Assembly (NCBI GenBank): GCA_963840235.1
Contig: CAWIYC010000008.1
Span: 1-64,000, forward strand
DNA from: JBBRHQ01 sp963840235
GTDB taxonomy: Bacteria > Actinomycetota > Thermoleophilia > Solirubrobacterales > 70-9
DNA: 64,000 bases
Reading direction: 5' to 3'
Positions 49,798-59,862 of the stretch are shown here, piece by piece. The translations under genes were made by a program, and so were the position numbers. The notes beneath the pieces were generated by a model that saw only the letters and a program-made list of their open reading frames with translations, had not been told where the DNA came from and ran no database searches. How positions within the stretch are numbered: the first letter of the stretch is position 1; every line of letters starts with the position of its first letter.

Positions 49798-51330
49798 TCA
49801 CGGTTCAGGCAGCTCCCCGAGCCTGCCCTGCGAGGCCGCGATCACCCCGCGGGCAACGCCCTCCCAGCTCCACAGATCCCGGGTTGTGCGTACCAGCGCC
49901 TCGCGGGCGGACTGGCGTGTCGGCCGGTCGAGGGCCAGCCACCCGTTGAGTCGCCCGGCAATCGCCTCGACGGCGCCATCTGCGACCGCGAAGGAGATCA
50001 ACGGCGCGATCTCCCCGGACAGCGCCGGGGCGAGCTGACGCGAGACCTCCTGCATCCCCGAGTGGCCGGCCGAGACCGGCAGCACCCCGCAGGCGGCCGC
50101 CTCGACCGCGACCATGCCGAACGCCTCGGGGAAGGTGCTGGGCATCACCAGCGCTTCGGCGAACGGCAGCAACTCCGCGACCTCATCGTGCTCCACCCGG
50201 CCGGCGAAGGAGACCGAGCCGGCGGCCGCGGCGGCGGCCTCGAGGTAGCCCGCCGGGGAATCGGCAAGGAACGCGCGGAGGATCGGCAGAGGCTCGGTAT
50301 CGCCGCCCTCGAGGCCGCGGCCGAGCCGGGCGACCTCGCGGGCGTCGGCGAGGTCGCCCTTTCCCAGCGCGGTTAGGAGCCTGCGCAGGCCCCCGTCGAA
50401 CTCTCCGAAACCGGCGATCAGGAGCCGCGCCCCCGGGTTGGCCGCGTGTACCAGTGGCCAGGCGGCGAGCAGCAGGTCCACTCCCTTGGAGACGATCAGC
50501 TTGCCGACGAAGATCACTCTCGGGCCCTCGGCCGCCGCGAACTCCCGGATCGCGGGGGCGGCGAGCGAGGCGTCGCGGCCGAAGGCGCCCCCACCCCCCT
50601 CCGCCTCGATCGCCTGCGCCAGGGCTTCCAGCCCCTCCGGGCCCTCGCCTTCGGGCAGCGGCCGGAAACGGCGGACGTCCACGCCCGGGGGGCCCAGGCG
50701 CGTCCTTTGCTCCAACCCTAGGCCCGGCAGCGCCCGCCAGAGGCTCTCGGCAGTGTGGCGGGAGCCGACAAGGATCGCGGCCGCCGCCTCGACTCCCTCG
50801 CGGGCATAGGGCCCGAAGCGCTCCAGGTTCGGCTTGACCGTGTACTCGAGGGCCGAGCCGTGGACCTTGGCGGCGTAGGCGAGGCCCGAGCGGGCGAGGA
50901 TCGCAGGGCCCATCACGAGGTGGTTGGCCAGGGCAGCCTCGATGCCGCCGGTAGCCCCGGCGACGTCTCGCACCGCGTCCACGTTTGCGCCCACGTAGCG
51001 CTCGATCTCCTCGTCACTCAGGTCGTCGAAGACCCGCGCCTCGAAGCCCCTGTACTCGTCCTGGACATAGAGCGGCAGCAGCCCGCCGATATCGGGCAGG
51101 TATGCGGTCACCGTTCCCGCCCCCCGGGACTCACGGACCTGCTCGACCTCGAGGCCGCGCTCGCTCCAGCGCCCGACCGCGTCTATCCACTCCAGGCTGG
51201 CGGCGTCGAGGTCCTGGCAGAGCAGGTGGACCTCGTGCCCGAGCCGGGCAAGCGCCTGGGCCAGGTTGGCGTTGTAGATGTTGCTGCCGGTGCCCCGCAG
51301 CAGGTAGCCGTGGAAGATCAGGACCCGCAT
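49798..51330 (-). CDS. GT4-family glycosyltransferase
   Basis: 510 residues from ATG 51330 (RVLIFHGYLLRGTGSNIYNA at the N-terminus). GT-B fold: an N-terminal acceptor domain with KVHGSALEYTVKPNLERFGP, then the donor domain, VIFVGKLIVSKGVDLLLAAW and the EX7E motif EAFGMVAVEAAACG. Retaining transferase using a nucleotide sugar. An insertion of about 60 residues between the domains is unusual. Acceptor unknown. Confidence 0.88.
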   Translation of the reverse strand: MRVLIFHGYLLRGTGSNIYNANLAQALARLGHEVHLLCQDLDAASLEWIDAVGRWSERGLEVEQVRESRGAGTVTAYLPDIGGLLPLYVQDEYRGFEARVFDDLSDEEIERYVGANVDAVRDVAGATGGIEAALANHLVMGPAILARSGLAYAAKVHGSALEYTVKPNLERFGPYAREGVEAAAAILVGSRHTAESLWRALPGLGLEQRTRLGPPGVDVRRFRPLPEGEGPEGLEALAQAIEAEGGGGAFGRDASLAAPAIREFAAAEGPRVIFVGKLIVSKGVDLLLAAWPLVHAANPGARLLIAGFGEFDGGLRRLLTALGKGDLADAREVARLGRGLEGGDTEPLPILRAFLADSPAGYLEAAAAAAGSVSFAGRVEHDEVAELLPFAEALVMPSTFPEAFGMVAVEAAACGVLPVSAGHSGMQEVSRQLAPALSGEIAPLISFAVADGAVEAIAGRLNGWLALDRPTRQSAREALVRTTRDLWSWEGVARGVIAASQGRLGELPEP

Positions 51331-51362
51331 CGCTGCCGGGGAAGCTATTAGTCTGTGCGGCG

Positions 51363-51638
51363 ATGAACTCCGAACAGACCTATCGGCTGCGGGCCCCGGC
51401 ATCGGGTCGCGAAGCGATCGCGGCCGTCCAGCCGGGTGCCGCCTACGTCGACCGCGAGACCGGCGAGGAGCTGAAGCCCGTCGCCCGGACACTGCCGCTG
51501 GCGCCCTCCGCCTCGGCCCTGCCACGGACTCCGGACAACCTCCGCTCCTGCCGCCGCTGCGACCAGCTGATCGGCCTCGATGTCAGCGACTGCCCCTACT
51601 GCGGCCTGCGCCAACCCGCCCTCGACGGCGGCTCCTGA
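51363..51638 (+). CDS. Small zinc-ribbon protein
   Basis: 91 residues from ATG 51363. A C-terminal zinc ribbon CRRCDQLIGLDVSDCPYCGL (two CxxC pairs) and an N-terminal region without known domains (TYRLRAPASGREAI, AYVDRETGEE). The stop overlaps the start of the next gene by TGATG, so the two are translationally coupled. Function unknown. Confidence 0.7.
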   Translation: MNSEQTYRLRAPASGREAIAAVQPGAAYVDRETGEELKPVARTLPLAPSASALPRTPDNLRSCRRCDQLIGLDVSDCPYCGLRQPALDGGS

Positions 51639-52094
51639 TGCGCCGCCCCGCCGGTCTCTCCCGCGGCCTCGCCGCGGTCCTCGCGGCCACCCTCGTCCTC
51701 GCCGCCGCCGGTTGCGGCAGCGACTCCGAGAACGACGACCGTGACCGAGATCAGCGAGCCGACCACGACCTCACAGCCGACGACGACCTCGGAGACGACG
51801 GCGACGACCTCGACCGGCGACGACAGCGGCGGCGTCGGCCCCGACGAGACGACCACCCACACCACGACCTCGGGCGGCGGCAACAGCGGTGGCACCGGCC
51901 CCGACGGCAGTTCCAGCGGCAACGCCGGCTCAGGCGGCTCCGGCTCAGGCGGCTCGGGCTCAGGCGGCTCCGGCTCGGGCAAGGCCGACCCGAGCAAGCC
52001 CGACTCCGCCGCCAATGACCTGCCGCCACAGCCCGGCACCCCCCAGGCCAAGTTCGAGCAGTACTGCAACCAGCACCCCGGCGCCTGCGGCTAG
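51638..52094 (+). CDS. Thr/Ser/Gly-rich lipoprotein (frame break)
   Basis: A signal peptide ending in a perfect lipobox LAAAGC (GLAAVLAATLVLAAAGCGSD). After about 33 residues the first frame becomes a run of Asp/Arg. The neighbouring frame instead reads TTTVTEISEPTTTSQPTTTS and on through Thr- and Gly/Ser-rich repeats to QAKFEQYCNQHPGACG. A single-base indel near 51730 joins them. It is an anchored protein with a flexible linker and a Cys-containing C-terminus; function unknown. Confidence 0.65.
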
Positions 52095-52121
52095 CGGTCC
52101 GCCGGAACCAGGCTCAGCCGC

Positions 52122-52168
52122 GGGTTGGGCGAATTCCGGCCGTTATTTGGCCGGAATCCACCCAACCC
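52122..52168. terminator. Two-part hairpin between convergent genes
   Basis: GGGTTGGG (52122-52129)/CCCAACCC (52161-52168) outside and ATTCCGGCC (52133-52141)/GGCCGGAAT (52149-52157) inside, separated by CGA and CCA. It is located between the lipoprotein gene and the converging secreted-protein gene. Confidence 0.65.
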
Positions 52169-52260
52169 CATGCACGACGGGGGCCATAACCAAGCTGCCA
52201 TCTCTCAGGGGGCGGGCCGACCCCTTTGGCTCGGTGCGCGCGAGCTGCCTGGCCGAGCGC

Positions 52261-53037
52261 TCAGCCGTTGCGGGGCTTCTTCACCAGGGTCGCGGTGTAG
52301 ATGAAGCGCGAGTTGGTGAAGTAGCAACCGTACTGGCGCTTTGATCCGATCTTCACCTGGGGATGCGTCAGACCCTTGCTCACGTACTTGTCGGTGCACT
52401 TGTCTGACTGGCGGCTGGCACGCCAGGAGTTGTTGGCCGACAGGACGGGACCGGTCCAGCTCGGTGCCCAGGTCGGAAGGGTGAGGCCGATCACCTGTCC
52501 CGCGACGGCGTTGAGCGGGTGATCGAGGACGAAGGTGGGAGTCTGGCCGAAGTAGCCGTTCAGCTCCTGGGCCGGGCTCTGGCGGACCAGCTTGTAGACG
52601 GGCGGCTTCTCGTTCGGCACCTTGCGAAGCACCGCAATCCGCGCTTCAGAAGGAGAGCCAAAGATCGAAGCGAAGAACTTGCGCTCTTTCATCGTCGGCT
52701 TCGACAGGGTGATCGACCAGGAGACGATCTTGCCATCGAACGGCACCAGGAAGGGCTTGACCGTGTCGCCCGCCAGTGACTGAAAGACAGTCGCCCTCCC
52801 CACCGCTAGGCATTCCCTGACGACGATGGTCTGACCCCCGATCACCTTGTCCTTCGCCGGGCACGCGGGCTTCGGTGTGCTCGAGGTCTTGCCCAGCACC
52901 ACCATCCGCAACGGCGCCGAATCGGCGCTGCCGGGCCAGGCAACGACGGCAAGCGCGCCCAGCAGGCATGCGGCGGCCGCCGCTGCAATCAGCGCGCGGG
53001 AGCGACCGGTTGTGCGTATGCGGGATCCGTGGATCAC
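52261..53037 (-). CDS. Secreted or anchored protein, unknown
   Basis: 258 residues from GTG 53037. A signal peptide or anchor (ALIAAAAAACLLGALAVVAW) leads to a beta-rich domain of about 210 residues with several Cys (CPAKDKVIGG, RECLAVG, DKCTDKY, YGCYFTN) that could form two disulfides. Blocks include VPFDGKIVSWSITLSKPTMK and ARIAVLRKVP. It resembles, in layout only, the secreted protein at 44544-45170. The start could be further upstream. Function unknown. Confidence 0.65.
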   Translation of the reverse strand: MIHGSRIRTTGRSRALIAAAAAACLLGALAVVAWPGSADSAPLRMVVLGKTSSTPKPACPAKDKVIGGQTIVVRECLAVGRATVFQSLAGDTVKPFLVPFDGKIVSWSITLSKPTMKERKFFASIFGSPSEARIAVLRKVPNEKPPVYKLVRQSPAQELNGYFGQTPTFVLDHPLNAVAGQVIGLTLPTWAPSWTGPVLSANNSWRASRQSDKCTDKYVSKGLTHPQVKIGSKRQYGCYFTNSRFIYTATLVKKPRNG

Positions 53038-53200
53038 GATCTCAGGAAGCAAACACCGTCGAAGCGCCAGTGTTGCGGCCTGGATTCTGCCGCTATGGGC
53101 GCGCGAATGCCCGGATCGCGCCCCGCTTGCACGATCCCCGCCAGCGGCGGGTGGCACCCGTCACATAGGGCACTCGGGCTCCCAACTAGGATCAGCGCCA

Positions 53201-54210
<1,010 letters not shown>

Positions 54211-54214
<4 letters not shown>

Positions 54215-54999
54215 GAAACCTGGTGGCAAACCTGCGGGTGGTGCGCTCCCTCGGCATGCGCTCGATCCGCCAGACCTTCCGCCGGCCGCAGCTGATCGCC
54301 CCGATCATCGTCTTCCCCACGCTGCTGCTGGCGATCCAGACCGGCGGCGCCGGCGCGGCGGTGAACCTGCCGGGCTTTCCGCAAGTCCAGAGCTTCCTCC
54401 AGTTCATGCTCGCCGGGGCAATGATGCAGTCGCTGATGCTGGCAGGCAACAGCGGCGGCATCGCCCTCGCGGTGGACATCGAGATGGGCTTTACCGACCG
54501 CCTCTTCGCAGCGCCGATTTCCCGCTTCACCATCGTCCTCGGCCGTCTTGCCGGGGTCGCCGCGCTCGGCCTCTTCGCCGCGGCATGGTTTCTCGCGATC
54601 GGCCTCGTCTTCGGGGTCACGATCGAAGGCGGGTTCCTCGGCGTCCTCGTCGTGCTGGCACTGGTCACCGCCGCGGCGATGGCGATCGGCGGGCTCGGCT
54701 CGGCAGTCGCCCTGCGCACCGGCAGCGCCAGCGTCGTCCAGGGATTCTTCCCGCTGGTCTTCGTCGTCCTCTTCGTCTCCACGGCATTCTTCCCCCGCGA
54801 CCTGATGATCGAGCCGGCGAAGACGATCGCCACCTACAACCCGCTGAGCTTCGTCGTCAACGGGATCCGCGACCCGATCGTCTACGGGCTTTCCGGCTCC
54901 GATGTCCTCTACGCAGTTCTCGCGATCGCCGGGATCGGGCTGCTGGGGCTGGTGATGAGCGCCTCGGCACTGCGGCACAGGCTGAGGACGGGCGGATGA
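54211..54999 (+). CDS. ABC-2 type permease, first copy
   Basis: 262 residues, starting with TTG in a TTGA overlap with the ATPase gene and a GGAG just before it. Six transmembrane helices in the ABC-2 layout, with YNPLSFVVNGIRD, the ABC-2 consensus loop. Partner of the ATPase at 53201. The second permease starts 4 bp before this gene ends. Confidence 0.88.
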
Positions 55000-55784
55000 A
55001 CGAGCTCGCAGACCCAGGCTGGCGGGCGAACTGGGCGACGATCTCGGCGCTGATGGCGCGCTCGAAGAACGAGCTTCTCCGGGTACCGGGGGCGGCGATC
55101 CCGGGGGTCCTGGCGCCGACCATCTTCTTCCTCGGCCTCAATGGCGTCTTCGGTGCCCTCACCCATCTGCGCGGCTTCGACACCAGCAGCTACCTCAGCT
55201 TCATCATCCCGGTAAGCATGCTCCAGGGGGCGGGCTTCACCGGCGCCGCCACCGGAGTAAACCTGGCACGCGACATCGAGCAGGGCTGGCTCGACCGGCT
55301 GCTGGTCTCCCCCTCCCCCCGCTGGGTGCTGCTCACAGGCACCGTCCTCTCCGCCAGCGCCAGGGCGATGATTCCGGCGACTGTGGTGTTCGTGGTTGCG
55401 ATCGCGCTCGGCGCCCACCTCCCCGGCCCGCTCGGCTTCGTCATCACCTTCGGCATGGTCGCGGCGATGGCGGCCGTGGCCGCCTGCTGGGGATCGATGC
55501 TGGCGCTCAAGTTCCGCAGTCAGTCAGCGGCGCCGCTGATGCAATCGGGGATGCTGGCTGCGGTGCTCCTGACGACCGCCTACGCGCCGCTGGCGCTGCT
55601 TCAGCCCTGGCTGCGGGCGATCGCCAGGATCAACCCCGTGACCCAGGTCGTCGACGCCACCCGCCAGGCATTCGTCGGCGGCGTCACCTGGGCCGGGACC
55701 TGGCCCGGGGTCGTCGCCCTGGCGGGTCTTCTGCTCGTCCTCGGCGCGCTCTCGTTGCGCGGGATGCGCCGCACCGCCCTGTGA
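54996..55784 (+). CDS. ABC-2 type permease, second copy
   Basis: 262 residues from ATG 54996 (ATGA overlap). Six transmembrane helices, ABC-2 motif INPVTQVVDATRQAFVGGVT. With the preceding permease it forms a heterodimeric membrane part for one ATPase. The hydrolase that follows overlaps its end by 4 bp. Confidence 0.88.
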   Translation: MNELADPGWRANWATISALMARSKNELLRVPGAAIPGVLAPTIFFLGLNGVFGALTHLRGFDTSSYLSFIIPVSMLQGAGFTGAATGVNLARDIEQGWLDRLLVSPSPRWVLLTGTVLSASARAMIPATVVFVVAIALGAHLPGPLGFVITFGMVAAMAAVAACWGSMLALKFRSQSAAPLMQSGMLAAVLLTTAYAPLALLQPWLRAIARINPVTQVVDATRQAFVGGVTWAGTWPGVVALAGLLLVLGALSLRGMRRTAL

Positions 55785-56968
55785 GCGCCGGCGCGGCCGA
55801 GATCGCCGAGCGCACCCTCCGCGGCAACTGGCTCGAGGGCTCCGGCCACGGCCGCCGCTTCGCCTACACCCGGCCCAGCCCGAGCCGATACCCGTGGCAG
55901 TGGTACTGGGACTCGTGCTTCGCCGCGATCGTCTGGCGCCGCTTCGAGCCGGCCCGCTCGAGGGCGGAGCTGGAGACACTGCTCGCCGCCCAGCGCCCCG
56001 ACGGCTTCATCGGCCACACGATCTTCTGGGAGCGGCCGGTCTCCTGGGCGCGCCTGCCCTTCTACAACGTCAGCTCCCGCCGCTCCATGCAGACAGAGAC
56101 GATCCAGCCTCCCCTGCTCGCCTGGGCCTGGAAGATCGCCGTCGGGAACCCGGCGTCCGAGCCCCGGATCGGCGCCCACGCAGACTGGCTCTCCGCCAAC
56201 CGCGACCTCGACGGCGACGGGCTGCTGTGGATCGTGCAGCCGGACGAGTCCGGTCTCGACGCCTCGCCCAAGTTCGACCCCGTCTGGGGCTGGAGGATCG
56301 GCGGGCGGCTCGGCTTCCCGCTGCTGGTCCAGCACAACCGCCGGCTCGGCTTCGACGCCCGCCGGGTGCTTGAGCGCGGGGGCCCACTGCTCTGCGAGCT
56401 GATCGTCAACGTACTCTGGTGCCTCTCGCTCCAGGCCCTCGGGCGGCCCTCGATCACGCCGGCCCTGGTCGAGCGCCTCTACGACGAGCGCCGCGGCCTC
56501 TTCTTCGACGAGGTCAGGCCCGGCGGCCGCCGCCCTCAGGTTGCCACCTGGACCTCGCTGGCGCCGCTGGCGCTGCCGGACCTGCCGGACGAGATCGGCC
56601 GCCGGCTGATCGAGGAGCACCTGCTCGACCCGGGCCAGTTCTGGACCCCGGTCGCCCCGCCGTCGGTCTCGGCGGCCGAGCCGAGCTACCAGCCCGGGGG
56701 GAGCCGGGGCCCGCTGCGCCAGTATTGGCGCGGGCCGACCTGGATCAACTCAGCCTGGCTGATCTGGCTGGGGATTCGCCGCCTCGGCTACCACGCGGAG
56801 GCCGGGCGGATGGTCGCCGGCCTCTCCGCGGCGGTCGAGCGCGAGGGCCTTCGCGAGTACTACGACCCGCGTGACGGCAGCGGCCTCGGCGCGGTGGACT
56901 TCGCCTGGTCGGCGCTGATCGCCGAGATGATCGACCCCGACCCGGCGGCCGAGCGCAGCCACCTCTGA
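55781..56968 (+). CDS. GH63-like glycoside hydrolase
   Basis: 395 residues from GTG 55781. Alpha/alpha-barrel hydrolase: YPWQWYWDSCF (37-47), WERPVSW, and the acid loop DESGLDASPKFDP (D160 as candidate general acid), with EYYDPRDGSGLG near the end. The set matches mannosylglycerate/glucosylglycerate hydrolases of the GH63 clan. It would release a sugar from a glycerate-type compatible solute, though other alpha-glucosides are possible. No signal peptide; coupled to the ABC exporter genes. Confidence 0.82.
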   Translation: MSAGAAEIAERTLRGNWLEGSGHGRRFAYTRPSPSRYPWQWYWDSCFAAIVWRRFEPARSRAELETLLAAQRPDGFIGHTIFWERPVSWARLPFYNVSSRRSMQTETIQPPLLAWAWKIAVGNPASEPRIGAHADWLSANRDLDGDGLLWIVQPDESGLDASPKFDPVWGWRIGGRLGFPLLVQHNRRLGFDARRVLERGGPLLCELIVNVLWCLSLQALGRPSITPALVERLYDERRGLFFDEVRPGGRRPQVATWTSLAPLALPDLPDEIGRRLIEEHLLDPGQFWTPVAPPSVSAAEPSYQPGGSRGPLRQYWRGPTWINSAWLIWLGIRRLGYHAEAGRMVAGLSAAVEREGLREYYDPRDGSGLGAVDFAWSALIAEMIDPDPAAERSHL

Positions 56969-56978
56969 GGCGCCTCGG

Positions 56979-57197
56979 CTACTTGTAGCGATAGGTGATG
57001 CGGCCGCGGTCGAGGTCGTAGGGGGATAGCTCGATCTTGACCCGGTCGCCGGGGAGGATGCGGATGTAGTGGCGGCGCATCTTGCCGGAGATGTGGCCGA
57101 GGACGTCGTGGCCGTTGTCGAGCTTGACCCTGAACATGGTGTTCGGGAGGGCCTCGGTGATCTCGCCCTCCATCTCGATCTTTTCCTCTTTGCCCAT
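56979..57197 (-). CDS. infA: Translation initiation factor IF-1
   Basis: 72 residues, exactly the usual length. An S1/OB-fold with MEGEITEALPNTMFRVKLDN, GHDVLGHISGKMRRHYIRIL and PGDRVKIELSPYDLDRGRIT. Binds the 30S A-site during initiation. Here it stands between the hydrolase and an enoyl-CoA hydratase, not in a ribosomal protein operon. Confidence 0.97.
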   Translation of the reverse strand: MGKEEKIEMEGEITEALPNTMFRVKLDNGHDVLGHISGKMRRHYIRILPGDRVKIELSPYDLDRGRITYRYK

Positions 57198-57230
57198 GCG
57201 GCCCGGAGGGTAGCGGAAGGTGCCGAGGCC

Positions 57231-58007
57231 TCAGCGGCCCTCGAAGGTCGCGTTGCCGGGGCCCTCGTCGAGGAACGAACGCACAGCGCCCTTCAGGTCC
57301 TCGGTCCCGAACAGGGCCCCGGCGACCTTGGGAGTCTCGCGGTCGGCCTTGTCCACACCGTCCTCGAGCTGAGCGCGGACCAGCCTCTTGGTCGCCGCAT
57401 GGGCCTTGGTCGGCCCGGCCGCAAGCCGGTGCGCGAAGCGCATCCCCTTCTCCAGCAGCTCGTCGTCTTCGACCACCCGGTTGACGACGCCCCAGTGCTC
57501 CATCGTCGGCGAGTCGTAGAGGCCGCCGGTCATGACGAACTCGCGGGCGCGGGACGGGCCGGCGCGCTCGGCCATCCGCTGGGTGCCCCCGGCGCCGGGG
57601 GTGAGCCCGACGACGGCCTCGACCAGACCCGCCTTGGCTGACCTCGTGGCCCAGATCAGGTCGCAGCCGAGCGCCACCTCCCAGGCGGCGGTCAGGCAGA
57701 GGCCGTGGACCAGGGCGAGGGTCGGCATCGGCAGAGCCTCGAGCCTGCGCACGGTCGAGACCAGCGCGCTGAACATGTGCTCGGCCTGGCGCACGCCGAT
57801 CCCGTCGAAGTTGTGGACGTCCACCCCGCCGCTGAAGACGTCGCCCTCGGCCCGCCAGACGAGCGCCCGGGCGTCGGAGGCAGCGACCTCGGCCACATGA
57901 GAGCCGAGCAGGTCGAAGGTGGCGGCGCCGAACAGGTTCAGCGGCGGGTCGTCGAGGACGAGGACAGCGATGGCGCCGTCGCGCTCGAGCCGGACGGAGT
58001 CAGCCAT
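57231..58007 (-). CDS. Enoyl-CoA hydratase/isomerase family protein
   Basis: 258 residues from ATG 58007. Crotonase fold: a first oxyanion loop FSGGVDVHNF, then HGLCLTAAWEVALGCDLIWA, and GLTPGAGGTQRMAERAG. The usual GGG stretch before the second oxyanion residue is replaced by LTAAWE, which is seen in some isomerase-type members. Overlaps the HIT gene by 8 bp. Substrate unknown. Confidence 0.88.
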   Translation of the reverse strand: MADSVRLERDGAIAVLVLDDPPLNLFGAATFDLLGSHVAEVAASDARALVWRAEGDVFSGGVDVHNFDGIGVRQAEHMFSALVSTVRRLEALPMPTLALVHGLCLTAAWEVALGCDLIWATRSAKAGLVEAVVGLTPGAGGTQRMAERAGPSRAREFVMTGGLYDSPTMEHWGVVNRVVEDDELLEKGMRFAHRLAAGPTKAHAATKRLVRAQLEDGVDKADRETPKVAGALFGTEDLKGAVRSFLDEGPGNATFEGR

Positions 58008-58419
58008 CGTCGCGCAGCCTGCCGGCGATCTCGGCGATCTCCGGCGGTTGGCCGGGTCCCGGAACCCAGGGAAGCTCCAGCGGGTCGTCGGCGTAGCGGG
58101 GGATGACGTGAACGTGGAAGTGGAAGACCGTCTGCCAGGCCGCGGGCCGGCAGGAGTTGAGGATGTTGAAGCCGTCCGGCTCCAGCACCTCGTCCATCCT
58201 CCGCGCCAGCCGGCGGGCGGCGACCATCGTCCGCTCCAGATCGGGGTCGGGAACATCGATCAGGTCCGCGGCGTGATCGCGGGGGACGACGAGTGCGTGG
58301 CCCGGGGTCGCCGGGCTGATGTCCATGAAGGCGACCGTGTGCTCGTCGGAATCGACGATCTCGCCGGGGATCTTGCCGGCGATGATCCCGCAGAAGAGGC
58401 AGTCGTCAGCGCTCGTCAT
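58000..58419 (-). CDS. HIT-family nucleotide hydrolase
   Basis: 139 residues. Starts with a zinc-binding CLFC (7-10), as in Hint proteins, and has the catalytic triad HFHVHVIPR (H100, H102, H104). Hydrolyses purine nucleoside phosphoramidates or similar. Its stop overlaps the hydratase start. Confidence 0.92.
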   Translation of the reverse strand: MTSADDCLFCGIIAGKIPGEIVDSDEHTVAFMDISPATPGHALVVPRDHAADLIDVPDPDLERTMVAARRLARRMDEVLEPDGFNILNSCRPAAWQTVFHFHVHVIPRYADDPLELPWVPGPGQPPEIAEIAGRLRDDG

Positions 58420-58431
58420 TGCGGCGCCAGC

Positions 58432-59862
58432 TTATACGCCGCCCCTGGCGTGGGCGACGGCCTGCTCGCGGGTCGTCACCTCGCCCGCGTACTGCGCCGC
58501 CTCCAGCTCCGCCAGCAGCCTGCCCAGCTCGGGCCCCTCGGCGATGCCGAGCTCGGCCGCAAGCTCGTCGCCGGCGATCAGCCGCGCCGGCGGCCCCTCG
58601 CGGCGCCAATCAAGCGCCGAGGCGAGCATCTCCTTCGCCAGCTCGAGATGCGCCCTGACCATCTCCTCGCTGGCAAGCGGGCCGCTGCCGCGAGCGGCGA
58701 GCCGGTCGGCGACGGTGAGCAGGGTGACGTCGGCGCCGACCGGCTCGGTCGCGCGCAGATAGTCATGGACCCGCCTCGGCGGCAGCGGCGCCTCTCCGAC
58801 CATGAACCCGAGCCGCAGGTGATGCAGGGTCAGGCCCTGAAGATGGCGGGTGAGGGCCCGGCTTGCGCGCAGGCGGGCAAACATCTCGCCGATGATCTCG
58901 GCCCCGGCGGCATCGTGGCCGATGAAGGTGACCCGCCCGTCCCACTCGCCCTTCGTTGCAGGCTTGCCGAGGTCGTGGACGATCGCGCCGAAGCGCAGGG
59001 CGTCGCCCCGGGTCATCTCGTCGGCGAGCGGCTCTTCGAGCAGCGCCCGCATCTCGGCGGCCCGCTCCCCGGCGAAGCGCTCGAGGTCGCCCTCGACCTC
59101 GAGCGTGCGCTCGAGCACCGTCATCGTGTGGTCGAAGACGTCGAGGTGGTGGTTGGCGGTCTGATCCACCCCACGCAGGGCCTCGACCTCGGGAAGCACC
59201 GGGCCCATGATCCCCAGCGCCGCGATCAGCCCAAGGCCGTGCAGCGGGTCCGGGCCGCAGACCAGCAGGCGCAGCTCGGCCAGCTGGCGTTCCCCCGCCG
59301 GCTCGGAGGCGCGGCCGGCCTGCGACCGCGCCATCGCCTCGGTGCCGGCGTCGATCTCGAGACCGAGCTCGGCCCCGAGTCGGGCCGCGCGAAGGAGCCT
59401 CAGCGGGTCCTCGGCGAAGCTCCGCTCCGAGACCGCCCGCAGGGTGCGGTGCTCGAGGTCGGCGAGGCCCCCGTAGGGGTCGAGCGCCGCCCCTCCCTCC
59501 AGCGGCACGGCGATGGCGCCGATGGTGAAATCGCGTGCGGCGAGGTCGGACTCGACGCTGCCGCCGCGCAGCGGCGTCACGTCCACCTGCCACCCGCCGT
59601 CGCGGCTCCGTGCCCGCCAGGTCTCGAACTCGGCCGAGAGCTCGAACGAGTTGCCCCCGCCGCCGCGGGCGATTGCCGCAGCGGCCTCGCGGGGGTCCCC
59701 GGCAACGGCCAGGTCGAGGTCGGTGACCGGGCGCCCGAGAGCCGCGTCGCGGACGGCGCCGCCGACGACCCAGGCGTTCGCGGCCGCCTCGCCGAGCGCC
59801 TCACGAATTGCGCCCGTGACCGCGGACTCGCGCAGGTGTGGGACCGGGTCGCTGGTGGTCAA
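58432..59862 (-). CDS. CCA-adding enzyme/poly(A) polymerase-like with HD domain
   Basis: 476 residues from TTG 59862, in a TTGA overlap with the alanine racemase stop. Class II nucleotidyltransferase head GGAVRDAALGRPVTDLDLAV (34-53: GGxVRD and DLD), then RDFTIGAIAV and a RRxxD-like EDPLRLLRAARLGAELG, and a C-terminal HD phosphohydrolase with IVHDLGKPATKG. Adds or repairs the tRNA CCA end. The HD part is typical of many bacterial members. Note that the tRNA genes in this window do not encode CCA. Confidence 0.9.
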   Translation of the reverse strand: MTTSDPVPHLRESAVTGAIREALGEAAANAWVVGGAVRDAALGRPVTDLDLAVAGDPREAAAAIARGGGGNSFELSAEFETWRARSRDGGWQVDVTPLRGGSVESDLAARDFTIGAIAVPLEGGAALDPYGGLADLEHRTLRAVSERSFAEDPLRLLRAARLGAELGLEIDAGTEAMARSQAGRASEPAGERQLAELRLLVCGPDPLHGLGLIAALGIMGPVLPEVEALRGVDQTANHHLDVFDHTMTVLERTLEVEGDLERFAGERAAEMRALLEEPLADEMTRGDALRFGAIVHDLGKPATKGEWDGRVTFIGHDAAGAEIIGEMFARLRASRALTRHLQGLTLHHLRLGFMVGEAPLPPRRVHDYLRATEPVGADVTLLTVADRLAARGSGPLASEEMVRAHLELAKEMLASALDWRREGPPARLIAGDELAAELGIAEGPELGRLLAELEAAQYAGEVTTREQAVAHARGGV

